Origin: Verrucomicrobiota bacterium
Lineage (GTDB): Bacteria; Verrucomicrobiota; Verrucomicrobiia; Opitutales; Opitutaceae
Assembly (NCBI GenBank): GCA_023391285.1
Contig: JAEWBF010000123.1
Span: forward strand, 1-64,000
Direction: 5' to 3'
DNA: 64,000 bases
The notes under the pieces are model-generated. The model made no database searches and was not told where the DNA came from. It was given only the letters and a program-made list of their open reading frames with translations. Shown here piece by piece: positions 1 to 9,420 of the stretch. The first letter of the stretch is position 1; every line of letters starts with the position of its first letter. The translations under genes and the position numbers were made by a program.

Positions 1-1171
1 CCGCCTCCCTCGGGGCTGCATCCGTAATCCGGTATCCAACTCCCGCATACGTCAACTCCGCCGCCGGCGCCGCAAACTCGCCGTCCTTTTCCCACACCGT
101 CCGCAACACCGGCCTGAGCTGTCGCGGCGGCACTTGCGCCGCAAATCCCGGATCGCGGATCCACCCTTCCATCGCCCGCTGCTCCTGCGCCACCGCCTCG
201 AGCACGCTGCGAAACGAGCGCAACACCAGGATCGACCGCGTCCCACCGCCCCCTCTGCGTCCGTCGTTCTCCGTCGGCGCGCTCGTCACCGTCGCCTCGA
301 AGACCGCATGCAGATTCTTCAGCGACGCCGCATAATCCGGATCGGACCTCTGCGCGAATCGCGCAATCACCTGGTCCACGATTTCCGGCTTCGCCCGAAA
401 ACGATACGCCGTTCGCGTCGTCCCCAAATGCCAGCCATCCTCGGCGCGCCGCCAAATCCGGCCTTTGTCGGCGGCATCCAGCAGATCTTTCGACGTCACA
501 TTCGGCAGCATGCCATTGCTCAACGGCGTGAACCTCTCCTCCGCCACCAACCCGAGCCCGCCCGCCCGCTGCAGCTCGCGCACGATTTCACACACCCGCA
601 AAAACCGCGCAAACGACTCCGGCGTTCCGCGCAGCGGCGAGTTCGTCAACACGATGTGCTCCGTGGTCCCGTCGTCGTTGCGAATCTCCACTTCGATTCG
701 CTCGACCAGCACGCGCAGCAGCTGATCCACCGGCCAGCCTTGCTGATACAGCATGTTGAACGCATCGATCGAAATCGGCGCGAGCAACTGCCGCGCCGCC
801 TCTTCGCTGTTGATCGGAATGAACACGAACTTCGGGCTCGCATTGATCGACGCGCTCGGCGTCACCGTTCCGCCCAACACATTCGTCACCGTGTTCGACA
901 CCGCCGCCGCCACCGTGCGGCCCGTGGTGTGACTGCTATTCCCGCTCATGTTCAGTCCGCTCGTCTGGCTTCGATCCAGCCGGATCTCTCCCACCGCCAT
1001 GAAATACGCCGGATGCCCATGATCGAGCCGCGCCAGATTCAGCAGCATCTGCCAGTTCATGTCGCTCGCGTAGTCCGTCGAGAACGACGCGAAATCGCGC
1101 TCCAGCTGCTTCGTCGCGCACGACGTCAGCAACATCCCCACCGCTGCCACCAGTGAAATTCGAATGAGCAT
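1..1171 (-). CDS. Predicted lipoprotein, unknown function (3' end outside window)
   Basis: Reading the minus strand from an ATG at 1171, an open frame of 390 codons runs uninterrupted off the left edge. It opens with a short basic segment, a hydrophobic run and the lipobox LTSC, so Cys18 is probably lipidated after export. A Ser/Thr/Gly-rich stretch near residues 70-105 and a Gly-rich linker near residue 300 are the only other marks; I recognise no domain. It starts 12 bases after the stop of the giant DUF4062/TPR gene on the same strand, so the two are probably co-transcribed. A shared function is inference. Confidence 0.75.
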   Translation of the reverse strand, partial: MLIRISLVAAVGMLLTSCATKQLERDFASFSTDYASDMNWQMLLNLARLDHGHPAYFMAVGEIRLDRSQTSGLNMSGNSSHTTGRTVAAAVSNTVTNVLGGTVTPSASINASPKFVFIPINSEEAARQLLAPISIDAFNMLYQQGWPVDQLLRVLVERIEVEIRNDDGTTEHIVLTNSPLRGTPESFARFLRVCEIVRELQRAGGLGLVAEERFTPLSNGMLPNVTSKDLLDAADKGRIWRRAEDGWHLGTTRTAYRFRAKPEIVDQVIARFAQRSDPDYAASLKNLHAVFEATVTSAPTENDGRRGGGGTRSILVLRSFRSVLEAVAQEQRAMEGWIRDPGFAAQVPPRQLRPVLRTVWEKDGEFAAPAAELTYAGVGYRITDAAPREA

Positions 1172-1183
1172 AGTCACAGAAAA

Positions 1184-4100
1184 TCAGTCCTCCCTTTTTT
1201 CTCCGCCCCGTCCCTCCAGCACCGCCTCCACGTCGCGCACGATCCGGTTCGCGAGTTCGTTCAACTCCGCCGATGTCTCCGCCGTGATCTCCTCGCGCGC
1301 CGCTCGCGCGAACTCCGCCGCTTCCTTCAACTGCGCCTCGCGCGCTTCGCCTTTCAAACCCTCCGCCTCCCGCCACAACGCCCGCGCCAACTGCAGTTCG
1401 TTCAACGCCGCATTGATCCTGCTCGCTTCCTTCACACGCAACCCTTCCCGCGTCCGTTCGATCGCTTCCCGCTGGCACGCGCTCGCTTCCTCCCCGCCCA
1501 CCTCCGCCGCATAATCGTTCAACGCTCCCGCGAGCCGCGCCCGATATAACCCCCACCCGAGCGCCGCATTCCGATCTCCGTGTTCAATCGGCAGCACCCG
1601 ATCCCCCACGTCAATCGCCGCGCGATACGCTTCGATCGTCTCCTGCAACAACCGCGTCCGCTCGCCCCCCGTCGTCTCGTCCGCGAGCGTCTGCAGCGTA
1701 TCCGCCAACTCACGACGCAGCCCCAGCACCAATCCTTCGCCGCCCGTATGCGCCTGCGTCAGCCCCGCGCGCAATGCCTGCACCGCTTCCGCCAGCAACC
1801 GACGCTTCTGCTCCCCTTCGCTGCGTTCCGCCTGCGCCACCCGCGCCGACGCCAGCGTGCGATGGTCCTCCGCCCACTGATACGGATAACCATCCTTCCA
1901 AAAATCGATCGCGCTCCGATGCAGCACGATCCCTTCTTCGATCGCCGCCACCGCCTCTTCCCCTTCCAACTCTTTGCCGCGGTCAATCAGGTGCATCGCC
2001 AGCAATCCGACCTGCGTCGCCCACGCCAGCGGTTGACCTTCTCGCGTTGTCACTTCGACCACCCGCCTGCGCGCCTCGATCGCTTTCGAGAAAAACTCCA
2101 GCCGTCGCGCTTTGTCCTCCGCCGCCCATCCGCGACGCAACAACGCCGTCGCATAATCCCCCTGCGCATCCGCCCAGTCCTGCGGCATCTCCTCCCGCGA
2201 AAAAACCTCCAGCACGGCCCGATACCCTTCGAAAGCCTCTTCCGCCGCCGCCGCGCCTTCCGCTTCGTCCAGCATCGCCGCCAGCGCGCTCAACGAGTTC
2301 GCCAGACTCAATTGCGCGTCCGCCCAGCGCAACAGCTGAGCCGATCGCGTGTTCACCGTGAGCTGCGCGCGCCGCGCCTCGATTTCCTCTCGCCTAAATT
2401 TTAGCCGCTCACCTTCGTCCCGCGACTCCGCCGCGAGCGCATTCAACGCCGCCGCCAGTCGCGCCTGCGCCGCCGACCACCCCTGCGGATCGGTCTCCAC
2501 CCGATACACGTCGAACGTCGCCCGCGCTGCGTCCGCTGCTTCCGCAAACAGCGTCAACCGCTCCGTTCCCGTCGTGTAATAGCGGGCCTGCGCCCACAGT
2601 GCGCTCGACAATGCCAGCTGCGCGCTCGCCCACGCCTCCGGGAATTCTTCTCGCGTATAAACCTCCAGCACCGCGCGCCGCGCCGCGAGCACCTGCGCCT
2701 GCAAGCCCGCATGCCCCGCGTCCGTCGAATCCTCCCGCATCGCGCTCAGGATATACGCCAGCAGCGACTGCGCGCGCGCCCATTCCTGCGGAGTGCCTTC
2801 CCGTGTAAACACCTCCAGCGCCTGACGACACGCCGCCACCGCCTCCTGCCGCAACGCCGTGCGTTCCGGATCCACCAGGTCGATCGCCTGATCGTCCAAC
2901 GCATCCGCGAGATCGAGCTGCGCCTCGGCCCAACTCGACGACCGTGCCCCACGCGACAACCCCTCAAGCACGTCACGTCGCAAGCTCACCGCTTCCGCCC
3001 GCACCTTCATCCGCGCTTCTCCCGTCGATTCGTAACCTTGTCGCGCGAGGATATCCGCCAACCGCCGCCGCGCCTCCGCCCAATCCTGCGGTGCCCGATC
3101 GCGCGCATAAAGCGGCAACACCGCCCGCGCCGCGGTTTCTGCTTCTCGCAATAAACCCAATCGCTCCTCGCCTTCTGCATCCCGCGCCGCCTTCCGCAAC
3201 ACCGCCGCCAGCGCCTGCTGCCGACTTGCCCATCGCACCGGCAACGCGTCACGCGTTTCCACCTGCAACGACGCGCGGTGCATTGCCGCAATCTCCGCCC
3301 GCCTCGCCCGGCGCTCCTCCACCGGCGCTTCGTCCGCCTCGTCCTCCGTCGCTTCCGCCAAATCTCCCTGCACCCGCGCCCAATCCTGCGGATGCGTCAT
3401 CCGCGTATAAACCTCCAACGCCGCCCGATACGCCGCGATCGCCGCCGCCCGCAATCCAGGCGCTTCCCGCTCATTCGCCTCCCGCGCCTGGCTCAACAAC
3501 GCCGTTCCCAGATTCGACTGCGCATTCGCCCACTCCTCCGGAAACGACGTTCGCTCCACCGCCCCGATCGCACGATGAATCGCTTCCACCGCCTCGCGGC
3601 GCAAACGCGCGCGCTCCGCTCCCGTTGCCTCATCCGCCTGATCGCCCAGCACGATGCCAAGATTGTTCTGCAGTCCGCTCCACGCCGCCGGCTCGGTCTT
3701 CGGATTGCGCACTTCCAGCGCCTCCCGAAACCGTCGCACCGCTTCCGCATAGAATCGCCCCCGCGCCGGCTGTAGCGCCGCCACCCCGCGACTGCGCGCC
3801 AGGTTCGCCAAATTATTCTGCGTCGCCGCCCAGTCCTGCGGCGCCGCCGTCCGCGTCCGCACCGTCAACGCCGCCTCGAACGCTTCCGCCGCCTCCGCCA
3901 ACAGCGGCTCGGGGTCGAGCGACTCGACCGCTTTCGAACTCAACGCATTTCCCAGATGGTTTTGCGCAAAACCCCACTCCGACGCCGACTCCTGCGGCGT
4001 CAGCACCTCGAGCGCCGCGCGAAAACTCGCGATCGCCCGATCCCGCCGCTGCGCGATCGCCGCACCTTCCGAAACATCCGCCCACGCATCCAGCGCCTTC

Positions 4101-5245
4101 GCCCGCCGCCGTTGCAAATCGCCCCACGCTTTCGGCAACCGCTCACGATCGGTCGCTTCCAGCGCGCTTTCAAACGCCGCCACCGCCTCGCCGTAGTTTT
4201 TCTGCGCATACAGCGCCTGCCCTTGCAGTCCAAACGCCTCCCGCTCCCGCACCGCCGCCTCGTCCGCCGCCGCCTGCGCTTTCGCCGCCAGTTCCTTCGC
4301 CGCCAGCCGCTGCTCGCGCGCCGCCGCGCCCGCCTGCCCCGCATTCGCCGCCGCCGCCGCAAAATTCTTCTGCGCAAACTCCGCCAGCGCGCGATCCATG
4401 AAATTCGCCTGCGGATCCGCGCGCACCGCCGCCACAAACAAATTGATCCCCGACCGCAGCTGCGCCTCGGGCACACTTTCCTTCGCCGCCACCGCCGCGA
4501 GCGCGCGATTGAACTTCTCCTCGTCACTCAACCTCAACTGCTCCAATTCCGCCTGCTGTTGCGTGTAAGCATCCGCCACCGCCTGGATGTAGCGCCGCTG
4601 CTTCTCGATCTCCGTCTCGAGCTTCGCGACCGTCGCCTCCGTCTTGTCCGCGCGCTGGCTCAGCCACCACACGCCGCCACCCAAAAGTCCGACCGCCACC
4701 AACCCGATCGCCACACCGCGCGCCAGATGCGAGCGCGACTTCTTCAACTCGCTCGTCAAATGCTCCACCGCCGTCTGCAGCTCCCGCACTTTCAGCGACA
4801 GCTCGCCACGATCTCCGACCTGATAAAACAAATGATCCGTCGCGCGCAGCGCTGCGCGATGCGCCTCCTGCAACGCCCGCTTCTCGTCGTCTTCCGGCTG
4901 ATGCGGATCGTAGGCGAAATCGTCGCCACACACGAAAACGTAGAGCGGTTTCCCCAACTCGCGCGCCACGTCGTATTCCATCTGCGTGTAACTGCGCCGC
5001 GGCTCGCCCGGCGCCCGCTCTCGCGGCTCCGCGCCATAATACTTCCCCGCCACGTGCACCACCGCGTCGCACGCCACGATCCGCGCCCGCAACATGTCGC
5101 GCACGCTGCGATAATCCGGCGGAAAATTCGTCTGCTCCACCGGCACGCACCCCAGCGTCAGCAGCGCTTCCTTCACGAGCTGCCGGCACGAACGCAGGTC
5201 CGCGCTGGTCGCACTGATGAAAACCTCGGGACGGCGCGGCGTCAT
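1184..5245 (-). CDS. DUF4062 - transmembrane - coiled coil - multi-TPR protein (about 1353 aa)
   Basis: Residues about 6-110 resemble DUF4062, a TIR-like fold often found at the N terminus of STAND or conflict-system proteins: PEVFISATSADL at the start and SYTQMEYDVA near residue 88. A hydrophobic segment at about 178-197 looks like one membrane helix, followed by a charged coiled coil to about 245. From about 370 to 1240 there are some 17 units of about 55-60 residues, each marked by a W-A motif such as PQDWA followed by Q-x-x-L-A; these look like TPR-type helical hairpins. No P-loop NTPase, CHAT or nuclease motif is visible. The start is ATG 5245; GTG 5251 is also possible. A lipoprotein gene follows after 12 bases. 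Role unknown; a signalling or scaffold function is inference. Confidence 0.85.
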   Translation of the reverse strand: MTPRRPEVFISATSADLRSCRQLVKEALLTLGCVPVEQTNFPPDYRSVRDMLRARIVACDAVVHVAGKYYGAEPRERAPGEPRRSYTQMEYDVARELGKPLYVFVCGDDFAYDPHQPEDDEKRALQEAHRAALRATDHLFYQVGDRGELSLKVRELQTAVEHLTSELKKSRSHLARGVAIGLVAVGLLGGGVWWLSQRADKTEATVAKLETEIEKQRRYIQAVADAYTQQQAELEQLRLSDEEKFNRALAAVAAKESVPEAQLRSGINLFVAAVRADPQANFMDRALAEFAQKNFAAAAANAGQAGAAAREQRLAAKELAAKAQAAADEAAVREREAFGLQGQALYAQKNYGEAVAAFESALEATDRERLPKAWGDLQRRRAKALDAWADVSEGAAIAQRRDRAIASFRAALEVLTPQESASEWGFAQNHLGNALSSKAVESLDPEPLLAEAAEAFEAALTVRTRTAAPQDWAATQNNLANLARSRGVAALQPARGRFYAEAVRRFREALEVRNPKTEPAAWSGLQNNLGIVLGDQADEATGAERARLRREAVEAIHRAIGAVERTSFPEEWANAQSNLGTALLSQAREANEREAPGLRAAAIAAYRAALEVYTRMTHPQDWARVQGDLAEATEDEADEAPVEERRARRAEIAAMHRASLQVETRDALPVRWASRQQALAAVLRKAARDAEGEERLGLLREAETAARAVLPLYARDRAPQDWAEARRRLADILARQGYESTGEARMKVRAEAVSLRRDVLEGLSRGARSSSWAEAQLDLADALDDQAIDLVDPERTALRQEAVAACRQALEVFTREGTPQEWARAQSLLAYILSAMREDSTDAGHAGLQAQVLAARRAVLEVYTREEFPEAWASAQLALSSALWAQARYYTTGTERLTLFAEAADAARATFDVYRVETDPQGWSAAQARLAAALNALAAESRDEGERLKFRREEIEARRAQLTVNTRSAQLLRWADAQLSLANSLSALAAMLDEAEGAAAAEEAFEGYRAVLEVFSREEMPQDWADAQGDYATALLRRGWAAEDKARRLEFFSKAIEARRRVVEVTTREGQPLAWATQVGLLAMHLIDRGKELEGEEAVAAIEEGIVLHRSAIDFWKDGYPYQWAEDHRTLASARVAQAERSEGEQKRRLLAEAVQALRAGLTQAHTGGEGLVLGLRRELADTLQTLADETTGGERTRLLQETIEAYRAAIDVGDRVLPIEHGDRNAALGWGLYRARLAGALNDYAAEVGGEEASACQREAIERTREGLRVKEASRINAALNELQLARALWREAEGLKGEAREAQLKEAAEFARAAREEITAETSAELNELANRIVRDVEAVLEGRGGEKRED

Positions 5246-5396
5246 CAGCACGAGGTCGTGACAACCGTTCGCGAAAACAAACGTTGAAGCATGGCAGCGG
5301 AGCGGGCTGGGACGCAGCTGTGATGGTCAAGCCGCCGCCCGGAGTCTAGTGGAAACTCGGGCAGCGCCGGTGTGTGCCCGACAGACGCCGCGAGTG

Positions 5397-6056
5397 CTAT
5401 TGTGGATACAACTGCCCGAGAATAAATTCGGCGACTTCCGTCTTCGGCGCCGGCCCGAAACTCGCCCGCTGTCCGCCCGCGCCGATCAACGTCACCACGT
5501 TCGCCTCCGCGTTCATCCCGATCCCGGCGCGCGACACGTCGTTCGCGACGATCCAATCCAATCTCTTCTCCACCAGTTTGCGTCGCGCATACGCTTCGAC
5601 GTCGTGCGTCTCCGCTGCAAATCCCACCACCATCTGCTCCGCGCGTTTCCTCGCCGCCAGTGTTCGCAACACGTCCACCGTCGGCACCAACTCCAGCATC
5701 CGGGCCCCATCGCTTTTCTTCTGCTTCTGCGCCGACACTTCTCTCGGCCGATAGTCCGCCACCGCCGCGACCGCAATGAACAGATCGCAATCGGCAAACA
5801 ACGGCTCGCACGCCGCCAGCATTTCCGCCGCCGAGGTCACGCGATGCACCCTCACCCCTTCCGGCGACGCCAACGCCACCGGTCCGCTCACCAGATCAAC
5901 CTTCCAACCGCGCCGCGCCGCCGCCGTCGCGAGCGCATACCCCATCTTCCCGCTCGAGCCGTTGCTCAGGTAGCGCACCGGATCCAGGTGCTCGCGCGTC
6001 GGCCCCGCCGTCAGCAAACAGCGAAAGGAGCGCGGAGCATTGAGCGGTGATGCCAT
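5397..6056 (-). CDS. coaB: Phosphopantothenate-cysteine ligase, standalone CoaB
   Basis: CoaB joins cysteine to 4'-phosphopantothenate (CTP-dependent in bacteria) in coenzyme A synthesis. The 219-residue protein carries the family's opening motif LTAGPTREHLDPVRYLSN (from about residue 15) and SSGKMGYALA, and later VGFAAET and the IVANDVSR motif. In most bacteria CoaB is fused behind CoaC in a protein of about 400 residues; here only the CoaB half is present, so the decarboxylase must be encoded elsewhere. The gene starts inside the 3' end of the upstream YfiR-like gene (161-base overlap in another frame). The start cannot move far downstream without losing the first motif. Confidence 0.93.
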   Translation of the reverse strand: MASPLNAPRSFRCLLTAGPTREHLDPVRYLSNGSSGKMGYALATAAARRGWKVDLVSGPVALASPEGVRVHRVTSAAEMLAACEPLFADCDLFIAVAAVADYRPREVSAQKQKKSDGARMLELVPTVDVLRTLAARKRAEQMVVGFAAETHDVEAYARRKLVEKRLDWIVANDVSRAGIGMNAEANVVTLIGAGGQRASFGPAPKTEVAEFILGQLYPQ

Positions 6057-6723
6057 CGACGTGAACGGATGACTCCAGCTTCGTCCGGAAATATCCTGCG
6101 ACGATATTTTTCGCGCGGGACGGGAGTATATTCGACCGCCTTCGCGTCGACACGATTTCCGCCGGGCGCAACAGCTTCGAACTGATCCGCAATCCCGCCG
6201 CCTTCGCTTCGCCTGGATTGATCTGAATCTTCACCCGGCCATCACTCGGCACCAGGCCGATCATCCCGCCGCGCGCCGCAAAGCCGGGAATGTCGCTCAC
6301 CGTCAATACCGGCTTGCCGTCCAACACCTCGAGAATTCGGCCGAGGCGCGGCTCTTCCGAAGCCGCGACGAAGATCTCGTCACACTCCACTGCGTCTTCC
6401 ACCCGCTCGATGCGCTTCACCACGAGGCGTCGCCCCGCCACACCTTCGCCTTTCACCACGGCGTCCAGCGCCGTCCCAAACGGATCCTGCCCCAAAACCC
6501 CAATCACCAACGGCGAACCCGCTCGCGCCGGAATCTCCGGCCAATCCACGAAACGCGTGAAGTTGAAAAGAAACACCGCCTTCACCGCTGCCTCCCGCGT
6601 CCGCGCGTCCGGCAATGCCGCCGCCCCCGCCGCCAGCGCAGGCCCCCCGGTCAATACCAGAGCCGCCAGCGCGCAGCACGCCAGCCGACTCCACCGGCGC
6701 AGAATTGAACCTAGAAACGCCAT
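5896..6723 (-). CDS. YfiR family (DUF4154) periplasmic protein with run-on C terminus
   Basis: The N terminus is a signal peptide (basic start, hydrophobic run, ALAAGA). The body matches the YfiR/DUF4154 family: KAVFLFNFTRFVDWPE near residue 50, VLGQDPFG, and a closing LRISSKLLRPAEIV near residue 195. YfiR of Pseudomonas is a periplasmic repressor of a membrane diguanylate cyclase. The family normally ends near this last motif; here the frame continues about 70 residues, the last 53 of them inside coaB. That tail is arginine/glycine-rich and resembles no domain, so it looks like run-on after loss of the original stop. The gene overlaps the end of the TonB receptor gene by 13 bases. Confidence 0.82.
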   Translation of the reverse strand: MAFLGSILRRWSRLACCALAALVLTGGPALAAGAAALPDARTREAAVKAVFLFNFTRFVDWPEIPARAGSPLVIGVLGQDPFGTALDAVVKGEGVAGRRLVVKRIERVEDAVECDEIFVAASEEPRLGRILEVLDGKPVLTVSDIPGFAARGGMIGLVPSDGRVKIQINPGEAKAAGLRISSKLLRPAEIVSTRRRSNILPSRAKNIVAGYFRTKLESSVHVDGITAQCSALLSLFADGGADARAPGSGALPEQRLEREDGVCARDGGGAARLEG

Positions 6724-8708
6724 GCGACTTTCACGAACAAGCTGCGGCGGATCTCGACCCGCGTAGGTCCAGGCACGCCCGTTTCAGGATGATGATCGTT
6801 CAGCAGATTTCGGCCCACGACCGATAACTCCAGGTTCTCGGAAATCGGCACCGACACGCGCGCATTTAACTCCGCATAACTCGGCACGGTCGCGACCTGC
6901 CCGGAGTTGTTCAACTCGACCGTATCCACCCAGCGTAAATGCAGATCGACTTCCACGTCCTTCGGGAGATCGACGGACGAGCCCAATAACCATTGATGCT
7001 GCGGATCGGCCGTCTCGCTCAGCGCGTTGTTGATATCCGTCCCGCCCGGCCGCACCCGCAAATCCGTCTGCAAATACGTGTAGCCGCCATGCACCCGCCA
7101 GCCCGGCAACACATCCGCATCGAACGCCAGCTCCAAGCCGTGACTCCGCCCTTCCAAATCGTTGCCCACCACAAACGGCATGATCGTCACCGGCGTCGTC
7201 CCTACACTGCGCACGTCGCGATACTCGTTGTAGAAAATCGACACGGATCCCACCACCCGTTGCGCGACCTGCCCGCGCAGCCCAGCCTCGTAGGCGATGA
7301 CTTTTTCCGACCCGAAACGATCGCTGCCCGTCACGAACGCAGGCCCCGCACTCGGCTGACGGACATCGCGATCGATCCGCGAAGGCGTGCGCACCGCTCG
7401 CGAAATCGCGCCCCACACCACGCCATGCTCGCCGACGTTCTGCTGCATGCGAATCGAGGGCTCCCACTCGAATCCGGTGTAATGTGTGCGCTCCACCTTC
7501 GACCCGAGCGTGAGCACGCGCCCTCCGCCGAGCTCGATCTGGTCCTGAAAAAACCCGCTCACCGACTCTTGCCGCGCATCCGCCGGATCAAACCCCAACG
7601 CCGGCGCGGACTGCGATTCGTCTTGGATCAACCGGTATCCCAATCCCCACACGATCGTATGCGCTCCCATCGAAGCGAGCCGGTGCTGAAAATCTAAATC
7701 GTAAGTCTCCAGGTCGTCGAAAAACTTTCCCGCCGCACCAAACGCCCCCGCCTCCACCGGCAAGCGCAGGAACGCGCGATCATAATAAAACTGGAGCTGA
7801 AAATCCGATCCATCTGCGAAAAAGCGCGACCAGCGGCCGAGCAGATTTCCGCCCGCAACCTTTCCCTCGCCCGCGCCCACAACACCTTCGTGGCCTTCAT
7901 AGATGTCGCCCTGCAATGTGAGCACCTGCTCGGTTGACTCCGCATCCAGACGAAATCCGCCTTGCGACACCTCCGCGCCATCACTCGCGCGCCCGCCATC
8001 CGAGAAGACTTCGTCATCCCGAGCGAAATGCTTCGCATACACCCGAAAGAATACTTCCGGCGCCACCTTTCCGCCGAATCGGATCGCACCGTGCTCCTCG
8101 AGCTGGTTGCCCATCCCCCACTCTGTATAGAATCCCTGCGTGTCCGCCGCGCTCTTTGTTGTGACATTTATCACGCCGTTCACCGCATTCGCCCCCCACG
8201 CCGAGCCGCCCGGGCCGCTGATCACCTCTATACGTTCGAGATCTTCCAGCAGGTAATCTTGGACATCCCACCGCACGCCCGACCAGAGGGGCGTATAGAC
8301 CGCCCGTCCGTCGATCATCACCAGCAGCTTGTTCCCGAGCTCGGAGTTAAACCCTCTCGCGCTGACCGCCCAATCGTGCGTGTTCTTCTGCGCCACCTGC
8401 AGATTGCTCGCGAGCCGCAATGCCTCCGGCAACCGCGTCGCCCCCGAGCGCCGAATGTCCCAGTTCGTTATTACCTGCAACGCCGAGGGCGCTTGCGCGA
8501 GCGCCATGGGCAAGCGTGACACCGACGTCACCTCCACCTCGAGCAACTCTTCCACGCTCAGCCGCTTGAGCCGATCAACGTCCGAAGCCGAAGCCACACC
8601 GACGCTCAACAGCAAACATGTCCACCAGCGCAAACCTCCGCTTCCGCGAGGCGTCCGCCGCAGACAAATTTTGGATACGTGTGCGATGAAGTCCAAGTCC
8701 TCCGGCAT
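6711..8708 (-). CDS. TonB-dependent outer-membrane receptor
   Basis: A protein of about 665 residues with a plug domain and a 22-strand-type barrel. Visible plug features are the segment around NWDIRRSGATRLPEALRL, the ARGF motif, VMIDGRAVYTPL, and GPGGSAWGANAVNGVINV. The last residues (VKVAWRF) end in Phe, as in outer-membrane barrels. I chose ATG 8708 over a TTG further upstream because it leaves a basic n-region before the hydrophobic stretch WTCLLLSVGVASAS. The plug resembles receptors that are paired with YfiR-family proteins, and the next gene is such a protein (13-base overlap). The substrate cannot be told from the sequence. Confidence 0.9.
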   Translation of the reverse strand: MPEDLDFIAHVSKICLRRTPRGSGGLRWWTCLLLSVGVASASDVDRLKRLSVEELLEVEVTSVSRLPMALAQAPSALQVITNWDIRRSGATRLPEALRLASNLQVAQKNTHDWAVSARGFNSELGNKLLVMIDGRAVYTPLWSGVRWDVQDYLLEDLERIEVISGPGGSAWGANAVNGVINVTTKSAADTQGFYTEWGMGNQLEEHGAIRFGGKVAPEVFFRVYAKHFARDDEVFSDGGRASDGAEVSQGGFRLDAESTEQVLTLQGDIYEGHEGVVGAGEGKVAGGNLLGRWSRFFADGSDFQLQFYYDRAFLRLPVEAGAFGAAGKFFDDLETYDLDFQHRLASMGAHTIVWGLGYRLIQDESQSAPALGFDPADARQESVSGFFQDQIELGGGRVLTLGSKVERTHYTGFEWEPSIRMQQNVGEHGVVWGAISRAVRTPSRIDRDVRQPSAGPAFVTGSDRFGSEKVIAYEAGLRGQVAQRVVGSVSIFYNEYRDVRSVGTTPVTIMPFVVGNDLEGRSHGLELAFDADVLPGWRVHGGYTYLQTDLRVRPGGTDINNALSETADPQHQWLLGSSVDLPKDVEVDLHLRWVDTVELNNSGQVATVPSYAELNARVSVPISENLELSVVGRNLLNDHHPETGVPGPTRVEIRRSLFVKVAWRF

Positions 8709-8801
8709 ATAAATTCGCGCAGCTTCTGCGCGCAAAATCTGTCCGACGAAAAAAGCCGTAAAACAAGCTGCCGCACCATCTTTCCCTGCGCGTCGCCCCG
8801 C

Positions 8802-9413
8802 TCACGCTCCTCGCGCCCACGCCGCCAGCCGCGCCCACGCCCGCGCGCGATGACTGATCCGATTCTTCACGTCGTCGCCCAACTCCGCGTAGCTTTGCTC
8901 AAACCCGTCCGGCACGAAAAGCGGATCATATCCAAAACCACCGCCGCCCTTCGGCTCGCGCAACAGTCGCCCGCCGCACACGCCTTCGAAAATCTGTTCT
9001 TCTCCCCCTCCCGGGAGCATCAACAGCACACACAGAAAATGCGCGCCGCGCCGCTCGTCCGGCACGTCCCGCATCACTTGTGTGAGCTTGCGCAGATTCG
9101 CCGCCGCGTCGTGCTCCGGCCCCGCATAATACGCCGACTCCACTCCCGGCCCTCCACCGAGCGCATCCACGCACACCCCGCTGTCGTCCGCCAACACCCA
9201 CGCGTCCTGCGGCAGCTTCGCTTTCAACGCCACCGCTTTCTTGCGCGCGTTGCCCACAAACGTCCCCGCGTCCTCCACCACGTCCGGCATTCCTCCCGCC
9301 TCCCGCGCCGACACAATCTCGAGCGCCAATCCCGCTTCCCGCGCCATCCGCTGCAGCTCCGCCGCCTTGTGCGCGTTTCCCGAAGCCAAAAATATCCGCC
9401 GCATCGCAGCCAT
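8802..9413 (-). CDS. rdgB: XTP/dITP diphosphatase (Ham1/RdgB)
   Basis: RdgB hydrolyses non-canonical purine triphosphates (dITP, XTP) to monophosphates and keeps them out of nucleic acids. The family signature is clear: FLASGNAHKAAEL at the N terminus, VLADDSGVCVDALGG, GVESAYYAG, GFGYDPLFVPDG and a closing KNRISHRARA. With ATG 9413 the protein has 203 residues, normal for the family; this start lies 8 bases after the ribD stop and has GAGGGG just upstream, whereas an upstream start would overlap ribD. It follows ribD on the same strand. Confidence 0.93.
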   Translation of the reverse strand: MAAMRRIFLASGNAHKAAELQRMAREAGLALEIVSAREAGGMPDVVEDAGTFVGNARKKAVALKAKLPQDAWVLADDSGVCVDALGGGPGVESAYYAGPEHDAAANLRKLTQVMRDVPDERRGAHFLCVLLMLPGGGEEQIFEGVCGGRLLREPKGGGGFGYDPLFVPDGFEQSYAELGDDVKNRISHRARAWARLAAWARGA

Positions 9414-9420
9414 CTGCCCC

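Noticed and set aside
5357..5384. Terminator between coaB and the DUF4062 gene
   Set aside because: TCGGGCA/TGCCCGA arms are short, the loop is long, and there is no T-run.
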